Shown in pieces: positions 6,138-6,179 of a stretch of 6,179 nt of DNA. Every line of letters begins with the position of its first letter. The stretch's first letter is position 1. A program made the translations under genes and the position numbers. The DNA is from Candidatus Segatella albertsiae (GTDB taxonomy: Bacteria > Bacteroidota > Bacteroidia > Bacteroidales > Bacteroidaceae). The DNA lies in the NCBI GenBank assembly GCA_002451555.1, contig DKCU01000134.1, positions 1,005-7,183 of the forward strand, in the 5' to 3' direction. Under the pieces are notes generated by a model. That model did no database searches. It saw only the letters and a list, made by a program, of their open reading frames with translations, and was not told the DNA's origin.

Positions 6138-6158
6138 AAAGCTGGAGAAATATTGAGA
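6138..6158 (+). repeat. 21-bp direct repeat, copy 2, downstream of fic
   Basis: This is an exact copy of 4839-4859. In the matching reading frame it again encodes KAGEILR and then continues GKFSIEV, open to the window edge. The frame is closed upstream by a TAG at 6114-6116 and has no ATG before the repeat, so it looks like a detached 3' fragment of a DUF4476-type gene or a duplicated insertion target, not a gene with its own start. Confidence 0.85.
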
Positions 6159-6173
6159 GGCAAGTTCTCAATA
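6151..6173. repeat. 8-bp inverted repeat at the right end of copy 2
   Basis: TATTGAGA (6151-6158) and TCTCAATA (6166-6173) are perfect complements around a 7-nt loop. The left arm is the end of the 21-bp direct repeat and the right arm is unique to this copy. No T-tract is visible within the window, so it is not a clear terminator for fic. It may mark a recombination site or be a weak transcript-end hairpin. Confidence 0.4.
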
Positions 6174-6179
6174 GAAGTG

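Overview
The window looks like chromosomal DNA from a gut-type Bacteroidota, most likely Prevotella/Segatella or a close relative. The reasons are that the intergenic regions carry the Bacteroidota promoter signature (TAnnTTTG, some with a TTG/TTTG box about 20 bp upstream), that start codons are preceded by A-rich sequence rather than Shine-Dalgarno sites, and that the gene families are typical of Bacteroidales (etfA followed by a long acyl-CoA dehydrogenase, an AlbA_2 ATP-binding protein, a DUF4476 protein, and a Fic protein of the DUF4172 type). The genus is an inference from family resemblance, not from a search.

Layout. Positions 1-108 are the last 35 codons of an electron transfer flavoprotein alpha subunit. 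After a 50-bp gap comes a complete 567-aa acyl-CoA dehydrogenase (159-1862); together they form the end of an etf-acd redox operon. A strong bidirectional terminator (1887-1924) separates it from a convergent minus-strand gene (1928-3925). That gene encodes a 665-aa protein with an AlbA_2 (Schlafen-like) domain, a GHKL-type ATPase-like domain and winged helices, and it contains an unusual in-frame tandem-repeat segment. A 280-bp divergent intergenic region (3926-4205) carries promoter candidates in both directions and two short inverted repeats. It leads to a secreted 221-aa protein with a BamE-like N-terminal half and a DUF4476 C-terminal half (4206-4871). Between that gene and the next is a 140-bp region with a symmetrical array of four GCGGAGA half-sites next to a good promoter. 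This drives a 369-aa Fic AMP-transferase with an N-terminal inhibitory motif and a C-terminal winged helix (5012-6121). The last 58 bp contain a second, exact 21-bp copy of the 3' end of the DUF4476 gene.

How the parts may work together. The etf-acd genes are a metabolic pair: the dehydrogenase passes electrons from acyl-CoA to the flavoprotein. The rest looks accessory, with more AT-rich codon choice (AGA, AAA, GAA rather than CGT, AAG, GAG). Two of its proteins combine an enzymatic or nucleotide-binding head with winged-helix DNA-binding tails, and each has palindromic sequence next to its promoter, which fits autoregulation. The direct repeat bracketing the Fic gene suggests that it arrived as a cassette at the 3' end of the DUF4476 gene. 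The four-site array and the bracketing repeat are the two most unusual structures here.
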